A stretch of 64,000 nt of DNA from Phyllobacterium pellucidum (GTDB taxonomy: Bacteria > Pseudomonadota > Alphaproteobacteria > Rhizobiales > Rhizobiaceae): the NCBI RefSeq assembly GCF_013327855.1, contig NZ_JABUMX010000004.1, positions 310,001-374,000 of the forward strand, read 5' to 3'. Each line of letters starts with the position of its first letter. Positions within the stretch are counted from its first letter, which is position 1. Below the pieces are notes generated by a model, which was not told the origin of the DNA, made no database searches, and saw nothing but the letters and a program-made list of their open reading frames with translations. Made by a program: the position numbers and the translations under genes. Positions 18,322 through 26,555 of the stretch are shown piece after piece.

Positions 18322-18939
18322 CGCGGTATCTCCCCTGCCTATGGTGACTAGTTCATTCGTCTGGGCGAGCGAGTGGGCTGACGTCAGGCAGAGGAGCGTC
18401 TCTTCAGCCGCTTCACTATGCCTCCGTCGAGCGGGCGCTTTGCCCGTTTCATGCAACTTAGAGTGTAGACCGATGTGAACGCGAATACGTGTAGCATCGT
18501 GTAATATACGGCGCCCACTTACAGACCAGGCCAGCAAAACAGTCAGTTTCCGGGATCGTCAAGCCCGCTTTTCGGAGAGAGTTGAGACGTTATCGAAAGC
18601 GGACCGCGACGAGATAAGGCAGTGAGTGAAGTGCCCAGACAGTTATGCAGCCCGGATAGCGCTCGAAGCCCGCTTCAACCAGCTCGGGACCGAAGTGTGG
18701 GTTTTGTAAATTCATATGGCCTGGCCACAATAAGCCTAGGTGCGCAAGGCCTGGACACCGACCGGAGGTTATTGTGAGAAGCGGGCTACGTCGCTTCGAA
18801 AAATAACACCGTAGGGGTGCGCCAGCGGCGTAGCCATCGAACCAGCGATGTCGTCTTGAAGTTTAAACAGGTTGTGCGGATTTGCAGACCGCTGCATACC
18901 CGAAAGGTCACTGAACGGTTCGACAACCAGTCTAGGAAT
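18322..18939. other. Intergenic region without recognised gene
   Basis: About 600 bp upstream of the decarboxylase gene, presumably holding its promoter. Frames here are short and do not look like proteins. The right end abuts an IS5-family transposase relic. Confidence 0.45.
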
Positions 18940-19352
18940 ATGAGTCCTGATCCGCTGCAGACGATCCGTGCCATTGTAGACGAGGCGCTGGAAGTTCAAT
19001 CGCCTGATTTCGAGGTCATGTATTCGGCGATTACCCGCCCGTCGATTCCGCCGGACAAACTGCTTGCGTGCCCTGTTGTTGCGGGCCTTTTACGATCCGC
19101 TCTGAGCGTCAGTTCATGGAGCAGGTGGACTACAATGTGTTGTTCCGATGGTTCGTCGGCTTGTCGATGGACACCCGGTCGGGACGTCACAGTATTCACC
19201 AAGAACCGCGAGCGCCTCTTGGCGGACGGACGTCGCCGCCAAGTTCCTAGTCGCCTTGCTGAGCCAGCTGCGGGTTAAGGCTCTCTAGTTGTCAGACGAG
19301 TTCTTCTCGGTGGTCGGCACCTTGATCAAAGCCTGGGCGAGCATGAAGATGG
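18940..19352 (+). pseudogene. IS5-family transposase relic
   Basis: Transposase sequence is spread over several frames: MSPDPLQTIRAIVDEALE and AITRPSIPPDKLL in one frame, FTIRSERQFMEQVDYNVLFRW in the next, DVTVFTKNRERLL back in the first, and LSDEFFSVVGTLIKAWASM at the end. These are consecutive landmarks of the N-terminal third of IS5/IS1182-like transposases, including the EQLDYNLLFRWFVGL-type motif. At least two frameshifts and loss of the DDE core make it a dead fragment. It stops just before the asnC gene of the ectoine locus. Confidence 0.8.
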
Positions 19353-19820
19353 TCAATTTTCAATCGGAAAAGCAAAGCCAGCCTTCACTCGATCCATGAC
19401 GACCATGGTCTTGAAGCCCTTGATATCGTGGTTCTCATAGAAGAACCGCCGCGTGAAAGCCTCGTAGTCCTCCATATCCTTTGCCGTGATCACCAGGATG
19501 AAGTCTGCGTCGCCCGTCACATAGTAGCCGATCATGACTTCCTTGGTCATACGGATCGCTGTCTTGAACCGGTCCACGATATCCGCCCGTTCGCGCTCCA
19601 GGGAGACAAGCACTATCATGGTGATGCCGCGCCCGACGGCCTTCGGCGACACGATCGCCACGTCCGCCTCGATCACGCCCTCTTCACGCAGCCGTTTCAG
19701 TCGTCGCTGACAAGCGGTCGGCGACAGGTTGGCGATCTGCGCCAACTCTTCCGACGTCATGCGGTTGTTTTTCTGCACTGCATCAAGCAGTACCCTGTCA
19801 GCTCTATCAAGTTCACCCAT
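19353..19820 (-). CDS. Lrp/AsnC-family regulator of the ectoine locus (DoeX-like)
   Basis: A 155-residue feast/famine regulator with an N-terminal HTH (LDRADRVLLDAVQKNNRM, then LSPTACQRRLKRLREEGVI) and a C-terminal RAM/AsnC ligand domain (IGYYVTGDADFILVIT). It is divergent from the aldehyde dehydrogenase gene, as asnC/doeX genes are in ectoine-degradation loci, where the regulator responds to catabolic intermediates or general amino-acid status. ATG 19820 gives the usual MGELDRADR start. The 120 bp divergent region contains two inverted repeats (listed separately). Confidence 0.85.
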   Translation of the reverse strand: MGELDRADRVLLDAVQKNNRMTSEELAQIANLSPTACQRRLKRLREEGVIEADVAIVSPKAVGRGITMIVLVSLERERADIVDRFKTAIRMTKEVMIGYYVTGDADFILVITAKDMEDYEAFTRRFFYENHDIKGFKTMVVMDRVKAGFAFPIEN

Positions 19821-19857
19821 GCAGAACTCCGGTGAAAGCAAATCGATAATCGCATAT

Positions 19858-19920
19858 TTTCTGCATCAAATAGGAAGTCAACGCAGAAATGCGATGCGAA
19901 GACGCGAGTACACTTCCTAT
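19858..19920. promoter_or_regulatory. Nested inverted repeats in the asnC-doeC divergent region
   Basis: TTTCTGC (19858-19864) pairs with GCAGAAA (19883-19889), and ATAGGAAGT (19870-19878) pairs exactly with ACTTCCTAT (19912-19920). Both lie between the divergent asnC and doeC genes. Candidate binding sites for the AsnC protein, inferred from position and symmetry. Confidence 0.5.
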
Positions 19921-19940
19921 GAAGACAATCCGGAGCAACT

Positions 19941-21419
19941 ATGAACCGTACCGCCGCTGCTGCCTTGACCAATCTGTCACGACCTGATCTGATCGAACGT
20001 CGGGCCTTTCTGGATGGCACCTGGGCCGCGCGCGAGAGGACGCTGGACGTCGTCGATCCTGCGACGGGAGAACACCTCGTTGATGTTGCGGCTTGCTCGC
20101 TTGAAGATGCCGATGACGCCGTCGGTGCGGCGGGAAAGGCATTTCTCGACTGGAGGGACAGACCTCCCGTTGAACGGGGCCAGGTCCTTCGGGCCTGGGG
20201 CAAACTGATGCGTGACAACGCACGGGATCTTGCAGTCATCATGACGGCCGAACAGGGCAAGCCTTTGGCGGAGTCGCTTGGCGAGATCTCCTACGCTGCC
20301 AATTTCCTCGACTGGTTTGCCGCCGAGGGCGAGCGCGCCTATGGGGAAACAATTCCGAGCCATCTGCCCGCTAGCCGGCTTTCGGTCCACATGCAGCCGC
20401 TGGGGGTGACCGTCGCCATCACGCCCTGGAACTTTCCCTCGGCGATGATCACCCGCAAGGCGGGCGCAGCCTTGGCCGCCGGCTGCGCGATGATCGTCAA
20501 ACCCGCTCCGGAAACTCCCCTCTCGGCGCTCGCCCTGGCGAAGCTGGCCGACGAGGCCGGCATGCCCGCCGGCGTATTCCAGGTTCTGACCGGCGAAGCC
20601 GAGCCGCTTGCACGCCGGCTTCTGGAACATACGCAGGTGCGCGCTTTTTCCTTCACCGGTTCTACAGAAGTCGGCCGCATCCTGCTGGCGCAATCGGCTG
20701 CTACCGTCAAGAAAGCTTCCTTGGAGCTCGGCGGGCACGCACCCTTCATCCTGTTCGACGATGTCGAACTCGCTCAGGCTGTCGAAGGCTGTATCGGTGC
20801 CAAATTCGCAACCTCGGGCCAGGATTGCCTCGCCGCCAACCGGATTTACGTTCAACGCGGGATCTATGATCGTTTCGTCGAGGCCTTCGCCGAGGCGACG
20901 TCTAAACTCCATGTCGGGCACGGTCTTGAAGACGGGACCGATATCGGCCCGATGACACGGAGGTCGGTGGCGGAAAAATGCGGCCAGCAGATCGCGCAGG
21001 CGCTTTCTGCCGGCGCGCGCCTTGTCTGCGGCGCGCAGGAGAGCCCACTTGGCGCCAATTTCGTCACACCGACCGTGCTGGCCGATGTGACCGACGACAT
21101 GACGATTGCTCGCGAGGAAACTTTCGGACCGGTCGCCGCGATACTACCGTTCGACGACGAGCGGGATGTAGTCGCGCGCGCCAATGCCACCGAAATGGGG
21201 CTGGCGGCCTATGTCTACACGAACGATCTCGGCCGCGCGATGCGCCTTAGCGACCGGCTCGAATACGGCATGGTGGCGGTCAACACCGCAAAATTCACCG
21301 GCGCGCCCATCCCCTTCGGTGGCTGGAAGCAATCCGGACTCGGTCGCGAAGGCTCGCGCCACGGCCTCTCCGAATATCTCGAATCAAAATATGTTTGCTT
21401 CGGCAACCTCTCTGCCTGA
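19941..21419 (+). CDS. doeC: Aldehyde dehydrogenase of ectoine catabolism (DoeC; aspartate/succinate-semialdehyde dehydrogenase type)
   Basis: A 492-residue NAD(P)-dependent aldehyde dehydrogenase resembling GabD. Visible motifs are TPWNFPSAMITRKAGAALA, the FTGSTEVG nucleotide site, the general-base glutamate in LELGGHAPF (about residue 261) and the catalytic cysteine in SGQDCLAANR (about residue 296). In the ectoine pathway DoeC oxidises aspartate semialdehyde formed by DoeD to aspartate. That role is inferred from the neighbouring doeD, doeA and doeB. By sequence alone it could be annotated succinate-semialdehyde dehydrogenase. It starts a plus-strand run and is separated from doeD by only 12 bp. 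Confidence 0.85.
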   Translation: MNRTAAAALTNLSRPDLIERRAFLDGTWAARERTLDVVDPATGEHLVDVAACSLEDADDAVGAAGKAFLDWRDRPPVERGQVLRAWGKLMRDNARDLAVIMTAEQGKPLAESLGEISYAANFLDWFAAEGERAYGETIPSHLPASRLSVHMQPLGVTVAITPWNFPSAMITRKAGAALAAGCAMIVKPAPETPLSALALAKLADEAGMPAGVFQVLTGEAEPLARRLLEHTQVRAFSFTGSTEVGRILLAQSAATVKKASLELGGHAPFILFDDVELAQAVEGCIGAKFATSGQDCLAANRIYVQRGIYDRFVEAFAEATSKLHVGHGLEDGTDIGPMTRRSVAEKCGQQIAQALSAGARLVCGAQESPLGANFVTPTVLADVTDDMTIAREETFGPVAAILPFDDERDVVARANATEMGLAAYVYTNDLGRAMRLSDRLEYGMVAVNTAKFTGAPIPFGGWKQSGLGREGSRHGLSEYLESKYVCFGNLSA

Positions 21420-21431
21420 AAGGAACCTGTC

Positions 21432-22835
21432 ATGGCCATAGACGTCACTCGGATTGCAGAGATGGACCGCAATTCGGTCCTGCATCCCTTCACGAAACTC
21501 AATGACTTCGCCAGCGGCAAGATGGGCGATCCGACGATCGTCGAGACCGGCAAGGGCATCCGCATAGAGGACGCGCTTGGCAATCAGCTGATCGACGGCT
21601 TTGCCGGCCTCTATTGTGTTAATGTCGGCTATGGCCGCACCGAGGTCGCCGAGGCAATTTCGCGCCAGGCCTATCGTCTCGCCTACTACCATTCCTACGC
21701 CGCGCACACGACGGATGAGTTGGCAATCCTTTCCGATCGCCTCGTGAAGATGGTGCCGGGCAAGATGAGCAAGGTCTTCTATGGCATGTCCGGTTCCGAT
21801 GCCAATGAGACCCAGGCAAAGCTCGTCTGGTACTACAGCAACCTTCGCGGCAAGCCGAACAAGAAGAAGATCATTTCCCGCGAACGCGGCTATCACGGCT
21901 GCAGCGTCGTCTCGGGATCCATGACCGGCATGAGCTTCTACCATGACCACATGGATCTGCCGCGTGCGGGCATCCTCCATACTGGCGCTCCGCATCATTA
22001 TTGGGGAGCGGAGGCCGGCGAGACGGAGCTCGAGTTTTCCAAGCGCCGTGCCGAAGAACTTGAGGCCCTGATCCTGCGAGAAGACCCTGAGACCATCGGG
22101 GCCTTCATCGCCGAGCCCGTGCTCGGCACCGGGGGCATCACGCCGCCGCCGCAGGGATATTGGGAAGAAGTGCAAAAAATCCTCAGGAAATACGACATCC
22201 TGCTGATCGCCGATGAAGTCATTACCGGCTTCGGGCGAACCGGTTCCATGTTCGGCTCGCAGCACTACGGCATCGAACCAGACCTGATCACCGTCGCCAA
22301 GGGCCTTACTTCAGCCTATTTCCCGCTCTCGGCCGCCATCGTCGGCGAGAAGGTGTACAAGGTCATGGAGGAAGGAGCAGATCGCGTCGGAACCTTCTCC
22401 CACGGATACACCTATTCCGGCCATCCGATCGGTGCTGCAGCAGCAAATGCCGTTCTCGACATCGTCGAGAAAGAAGACCTGCCGGGCAATGCGCGGGCGG
22501 TCGGCACCTACTTCCAGGAGCAGTTGAAGGCGAGGTTCGCCCAGCTTCCCATCGTCGGCGAAGTGCGCGGAGTGGGCTTGATGGGTGCGATCGAATTCGT
22601 CGCGGATCGCGATAAGAAGACGCGTTTCGCGCCGGCTCTCGCTGTCGGCGCACGCGTCTCCAAGGCGGCTCGCAATCGTGGCCTGATTGCCCGCGCCATG
22701 CCGCATGGCGACATCCTGGGTTTTGCGCCGCCGCTCGTCACCACAAAAGCCGAAGTCGACGAAATCGTCGCCATTGCAGAATCTGCCGTCCGATCCGTCA
22801 TGGATGAGCTGGCACAAGCTGGCGAAAAAATCTGA
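21432..22835 (+). CDS. doeD: Class III aminotransferase (DoeD, diaminobutyrate transaminase type)
   Basis: A 467-residue PLP transaminase with SGSDANETQAKLVW, ERGYHGCSVVSGSMTG, the AEPVLGTGG and IADEVITGFGRTG segments and the PLP lysine in TVAKGLTSAYFPLSA (about residue 289). In ectoine degradation DoeD converts L-2,4-diaminobutyrate to aspartate semialdehyde. Placement directly between doeC and the enuR/eut genes supports this role. Relatives in taurine or omega-amino acid metabolism cannot be excluded on sequence alone. Confidence 0.85.
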   Translation: MAIDVTRIAEMDRNSVLHPFTKLNDFASGKMGDPTIVETGKGIRIEDALGNQLIDGFAGLYCVNVGYGRTEVAEAISRQAYRLAYYHSYAAHTTDELAILSDRLVKMVPGKMSKVFYGMSGSDANETQAKLVWYYSNLRGKPNKKKIISRERGYHGCSVVSGSMTGMSFYHDHMDLPRAGILHTGAPHHYWGAEAGETELEFSKRRAEELEALILREDPETIGAFIAEPVLGTGGITPPPQGYWEEVQKILRKYDILLIADEVITGFGRTGSMFGSQHYGIEPDLITVAKGLTSAYFPLSAAIVGEKVYKVMEEGADRVGTFSHGYTYSGHPIGAAAANAVLDIVEKEDLPGNARAVGTYFQEQLKARFAQLPIVGEVRGVGLMGAIEFVADRDKKTRFAPALAVGARVSKAARNRGLIARAMPHGDILGFAPPLVTTKAEVDEIVAIAESAVRSVMDELAQAGEKI

Positions 22836-22940
22836 TCCCGGCATGTGCCGGGCTGGATTCGCTCTCCCGGCACATATTCGGAGCCCAAAAGCCCGGCAAT
22901 TGCGCTTATCTTCAAGGCAATTGCCGCCGCGTCGTGCAAA

Positions 22941-22966
22941 ACGCTTCATCTTTATGGATGAAGCGT
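22941..22966. repeat. Perfect 10-bp inverted repeat downstream of doeD
   Basis: ACGCTTCATC (22941-22950) and GATGAAGCGT (22957-22966) form a perfect stem with a six-base loop (TTTATG), between doeD and enuR. It lacks a T tract, so it could be a weak terminator, an mRNA-stabilising hairpin or an operator. Confidence 0.5.
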
Positions 22967-22975
22967 GCATAATGT

Positions 22976-23012
22976 CATGAAATTATAGCTCTAATAACGA
23001 GACAATTTCATG
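22976..23012. promoter_or_regulatory. enuR: Inverted repeat overlapping the enuR start codon
   Basis: CATGAAATT (22976-22984) and AATTTCATG (23004-23012) are perfect complements separated by 19 bases. The right arm contains the enuR initiation codon (23010-23012). Candidate autoregulatory site, inferred. Confidence 0.45.
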
Positions 23013-24458
23013 CGCCGCCAAGCCAATCCGCTTGCCACCGACCCGAGCCCTGCGACGAGGCCGGTGGTGTGGCGACCAAGCCTCGCCAAACAGAAGGGCG
23101 AGACTAAGCACGCGGCACTGACCGAACGCATCATCGCCGATATCGATGGCGGCCTTCTCAAACCGATGGACCGGATGCCCACACATCGCGACCTGGCGCG
23201 CGATCTCGGGCTTTCCGTGCAGACCGTCAGCCTTTCCTACAAGGAGGCGGAACGGCTCGGCTATCTGAGCGGCGAGATCGGCCGCGGCACCTTCGTGAAG
23301 GCGCGCGTGACTGATCGTGCCGGTCGAATGATGCTGGATCATAGCTCCAACGAAGTCCTCGACCTGTCCATCATTCGCGGTGTCTATCTCGATGAGCATG
23401 AAACCGCATCGCGAGAAATCTTTCGCGAGATGGCTGAAGGGAATGTCGCCGATTTCATGCGTCCCTGCCGCCCGATCGCAGGTCTCGACCGTCATCGCGA
23501 GACCGCACGGATCTGGCTGCGCACGCTGGGCGTCTCCGCCGATGCCGGACGCATCCTCGTGACGAACGGTGCGGCCCACGGCATATTTCTCGCGCTTACC
23601 TGCATCATTCGTTCCGGCGATGTGGTTCTTTGCGAAAATCTCACCGATCACGGCATTATCGGCCTCTCCAATATACTCGGCTTCAGCCTGAAGGGCCTGC
23701 CCACCGACGAAGAAGGTATCCTGCCCGACGCTCTTGAAGCCGCGTGCGCATCAGGTGGCGTTCGAGCGCTCGTCTGGATTCCGACACTCAACAATCCCAC
23801 GGGTCATGTCGCAGGCGCCGCCCGACGACATGAAATCGCCACGATCGCAAAGCGTCACGGTATCTTTGTCATAGAGGATGAGGTCTATCGGCCGATGATC
23901 GACGAGGACTTGCCCTCGATCGCCGAAATGCTGCCCGATCTCGGCTTCTTCGTCACGAGTTTCACCAAGACCGTGCTGACCGGGTTGCGTGTTGGCTATC
24001 TTGTCGTGCCCCCCGCCTATTCCATTCGTGCGGCCTCCATCTTGCGCGTATCGAGCTGGAGCGGCACCTATCTGACCGCCGAAATCGCCACACGTTGGAT
24101 CGAAAACGGTACGGTCCAGCGGCTGATCGGTCTCCAGCGCGGCGAAATCCGAACCCGCCAGGGAATCACGACAGACATTCTGGGCGATCACATCGCTTCC
24201 AGCCATCCGCTGTCGCCTTGCGCCTGGCTGAAAGTGCCGAAGCACTGGGCGGAAGACGGACTGGTGCGTTCGCTCGCCAACCAGAATGTCGCCGTAACGC
24301 CATCCGAGCCCTTCGTCGCCGGCCCCGGCCATGGCGGCGGCATCCGCATCTGCATCGGCGGCCGCATGAGCCATTCGAGCCTCTCCAAGGCGCTAACGAC
24401 GGTGCGCCAGGCGTTCGAGCAATTGCCGCCCGTCTACGATATAGGTTCGATCGGCTGA
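23010..24458 (+). CDS. enuR: MocR-type regulator of ectoine utilisation (EnuR-like)
   Basis: A 482-residue GntR/aminotransferase fusion. The winged helix (about 35-105) shows TERIIADIDGGLLKPMDRMP, LSVQTVSLSYKEAERLGYL and GRGTFVKA. The aminotransferase-like domain has NNPTGH, EDEVYRPM and the PLP lysine in TSFTKTVLTGLRVGY. EnuR represses ectoine import and catabolic genes and is relieved by N-acetyl-diaminobutyrate or diaminobutyrate bound through PLP. The identification rests on fold plus position directly upstream of eutB. Inverted repeats at its own start and before eutB are candidate binding sites. Confidence 0.85.
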   Translation: MRRQANPLATDPSPATRPVVWRPSLAKQKGETKHAALTERIIADIDGGLLKPMDRMPTHRDLARDLGLSVQTVSLSYKEAERLGYLSGEIGRGTFVKARVTDRAGRMMLDHSSNEVLDLSIIRGVYLDEHETASREIFREMAEGNVADFMRPCRPIAGLDRHRETARIWLRTLGVSADAGRILVTNGAAHGIFLALTCIIRSGDVVLCENLTDHGIIGLSNILGFSLKGLPTDEEGILPDALEAACASGGVRALVWIPTLNNPTGHVAGAARRHEIATIAKRHGIFVIEDEVYRPMIDEDLPSIAEMLPDLGFFVTSFTKTVLTGLRVGYLVVPPAYSIRAASILRVSSWSGTYLTAEIATRWIENGTVQRLIGLQRGEIRTRQGITTDILGDHIASSHPLSPCAWLKVPKHWAEDGLVRSLANQNVAVTPSEPFVAGPGHGGGIRICIGGRMSHSSLSKALTTVRQAFEQLPPVYDIGSIG

Positions 24459-24479
24459 GGCTGTCCGCCACAATCATTG

Positions 24480-24509
24480 AATCATGACAATATAATAATT
24501 GACATGATT
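24480..24509. promoter_or_regulatory. 12-6-12 inverted repeat before eutB, candidate EnuR operator
   Basis: AATCATGACAAT (24480-24491) and ATTGACATGATT (24498-24509) match in 11 of 12 positions as inverted arms around the AT-rich spacer ATAATA. CATGACAAT recurs directly at the eutB start (24525-24533). The only intergenic region between enuR and the eut operon is this 67 bp gap, so the dyad is the best operator candidate. Confidence 0.6.
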
Positions 24510-24525
24510 TTACTTCGCTCCCAAC

Positions 24526-25545
24526 ATGACAATCATGACGAGCGCCAACCTGCCCAGAACTCCCAACCAAGCGATGCTGCCGGTTACGCCGACGGATATC
24601 GAGCAGGCTGCGGCGCGCATTGCCGGTCGGTTGGAGCCTACGCCCCTAGCGCACTCCGGCACACTGTCTGAACGCACCCACCAGTCTGTCTATCTCAAGC
24701 TCGAAACGCGCCAGCCGATCGGGGCCTTCAAGCTGCGTGGCGCAATGAACGCCATCCTGTCGCTCGATGATGCCGAGCGGAAACGTGGCCTTGTCACCGC
24801 CTCAACGGGCAATCACGGCCGTGCCGTAGCCTATGCCGCTCGGGAACTCGGCTTGTCGGCCACTATCTGCATGTCGTCGCGAGTTCCCGCGAACAAGATC
24901 GAGGCTATCCGCGCACTCGGCGCCAAGATCCGTATCGTCGGCGTCTCGCAGGACGATGCGCAGGAGGAAGTCGAGCGCCTGGTTCGAAGCCTTGGCCTCG
25001 TTTCAATCCCGCCATTCGACCATGTCGATGTAGTGGCCGGTCAAGGGACGATCGGCCTGGAAATCGTCAAGGACCTGCCCGATCTCGCAACCGTGCTCGT
25101 TCCTCTCTCCGGCGGCGGCCTGGTCGGCGGCATAGCCGTAGCCGTCAAAGCCGCGAAATCACAGGTACAGGTTATCGCTATCTCCATGGAACGCGGCGCG
25201 GCCATGTATGCGGCAATCGCAGCCGGCAAACCGGTCGGGGTCCGCGAAGAAGAGACGCTGGCGGATTCCCTCGGCGGCGGCATTGGCCTCACAAACACCA
25301 TCACCTTCCCGCTCTGCCGCGCCCTACTCGATGACATCGTCCTGCTGACGGAAGCCGAGATCGCCGCTGGCGTTCGCCACATGGCACGAGAGGAATACGA
25401 AGTCGTGGAGGGTGCCGGAGCGGTCGGCGTCGCTGCGATCCTCGCCGGGAAGATCAAACTTTCGGGACCCACCGTCATCATCGTATCGGGTGGCAATATC
25501 GATCCGGACACCCATCGGCAAATCGTCGAGGGGACCGCAGCATGA
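24526..25545 (+). CDS. eutB: Hydroxyectoine utilisation dehydratase EutB
   Basis: A threonine-dehydratase-like fold-type II PLP enzyme of 339 residues. The PLP lysine is in PIGAFKLRGAMN, the phosphate-binding loop is SGGGLVGGIA, and STGNHGRAVAYAARELG is the substrate loop. EutB acts with EutA and EutC in converting hydroxyectoine toward ectoine. It overlaps eutC by four bases (ATGA type). The first ATG (24526) lacks a clear ribosome-binding site. ATG 24535 or 24574 (MLPVTPTDIE, closest to the family start) are alternatives. Confidence 0.85.
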   Translation: MTIMTSANLPRTPNQAMLPVTPTDIEQAAARIAGRLEPTPLAHSGTLSERTHQSVYLKLETRQPIGAFKLRGAMNAILSLDDAERKRGLVTASTGNHGRAVAYAARELGLSATICMSSRVPANKIEAIRALGAKIRIVGVSQDDAQEEVERLVRSLGLVSIPPFDHVDVVAGQGTIGLEIVKDLPDLATVLVPLSGGGLVGGIAVAVKAAKSQVQVIAISMERGAAMYAAIAAGKPVGVREEETLADSLGGGIGLTNTITFPLCRALLDDIVLLTEAEIAAGVRHMAREEYEVVEGAGAVGVAAILAGKIKLSGPTVIIVSGGNIDPDTHRQIVEGTAA

Positions 25546-26555
25546 GCCGGATGAGCATCCTCACGGAAAGAGATCTTCGCGCGGCTGTCAGGCTCGACAT
25601 TTCTGCGGTCGACTGTATCGAGCAGGCCTTTGCCGCGCTCGCCACCAAGGCAATCGCGATGCCGCCGATCCTGCGTCTGGACATTCCGGAATTCCGTGGC
25701 GAGGTAGACGTCAAGACGGCCTATGTGCCCGGTTTCGACAGCTTTGCGATCAAGATCAGCCCCGGCTTCTTCGACAATCCCAGGCTTGGCCTGCCGAGCC
25801 TCAATGGTCTGATGATCCTCTTCAGTGTGAGAACCGGACTGGTCGAAGCCCTTCTTCTCGACAATGGCTATCTGACGGACATTCGAACGGCTGCGGCCGG
25901 AGCGGTCGCCGCACGGCATCTATCGCGCGAGGACGCTGCCGTCGCCACGATCTTCGGAGCGGGCATGCAGGCGCAACTGCAACTTCAGGCGCTGATGCTG
26001 GTGCGGCAAATCAGGTCCGCACGCATCTGGGCGCGCGATCACGCGAAAGCGCTAACGCTCGCGGCCGAATTTTCCCACGCCCACGGCATCGACGTCGTCG
26101 CCATTGCCGATCCGCATGAAGCCGTACGAGGCGCGGACATCGTCGTCACCACGACGCCGGCGGAAAAGCCGATCCTGATGGCCGACTGGCTGGAGCCCGG
26201 GCAGCATCTGACCGCGATGGGATCGGACGCCGAACATAAGAACGAGATCGATCCGGCCGTCTTCTCCTGCGCCACCTATATCGCCGACCGCATCACGCAG
26301 ACGCGCATTCTCGGCGAATTGCATCATGCGATCATCGCAGGCGCGGCACAGCCCGACCAGCCCTTTTCCGAACTCGGCGCCGTCATAGCCGGCAAGGCAC
26401 AAGGCAGGACCGGTGCGAATGACATCACCCTCGCCGACCTTACTGGCACCGGTGTGCAGGACACCGCCATTGCCAATCTGGCCGTCACCCGCGCGAAAGA
26501 TGCTGGAAGCGGTCAGGTCATCGAAAACCATATCAACACGGGAGATGCAGTGTGA
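25542..26555 (+). CDS. eutC: Ectoine utilisation protein EutC (ornithine cyclodeaminase family)
   Basis: A 337-residue member of the ornithine cyclodeaminase/mu-crystallin family. The N-terminal substrate part (VDVKTAYVPGFDSFAIKISPGFF, with the conserved lysine) is followed by a Rossmann NAD-binding motif (VATIFGAGMQAQLQLQAL) and a terminal TLADLTGTGVQDTAIA segment typical of EutC. It overlaps both neighbours by four bases, which argues for strict co-translation. Role in hydroxyectoine breakdown is established for the family. Confidence 0.87.
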   Translation: MSRMSILTERDLRAAVRLDISAVDCIEQAFAALATKAIAMPPILRLDIPEFRGEVDVKTAYVPGFDSFAIKISPGFFDNPRLGLPSLNGLMILFSVRTGLVEALLLDNGYLTDIRTAAAGAVAARHLSREDAAVATIFGAGMQAQLQLQALMLVRQIRSARIWARDHAKALTLAAEFSHAHGIDVVAIADPHEAVRGADIVVTTTPAEKPILMADWLEPGQHLTAMGSDAEHKNEIDPAVFSCATYIADRITQTRILGELHHAIIAGAAQPDQPFSELGAVIAGKAQGRTGANDITLADLTGTGVQDTAIANLAVTRAKDAGSGQVIENHINTGDAV

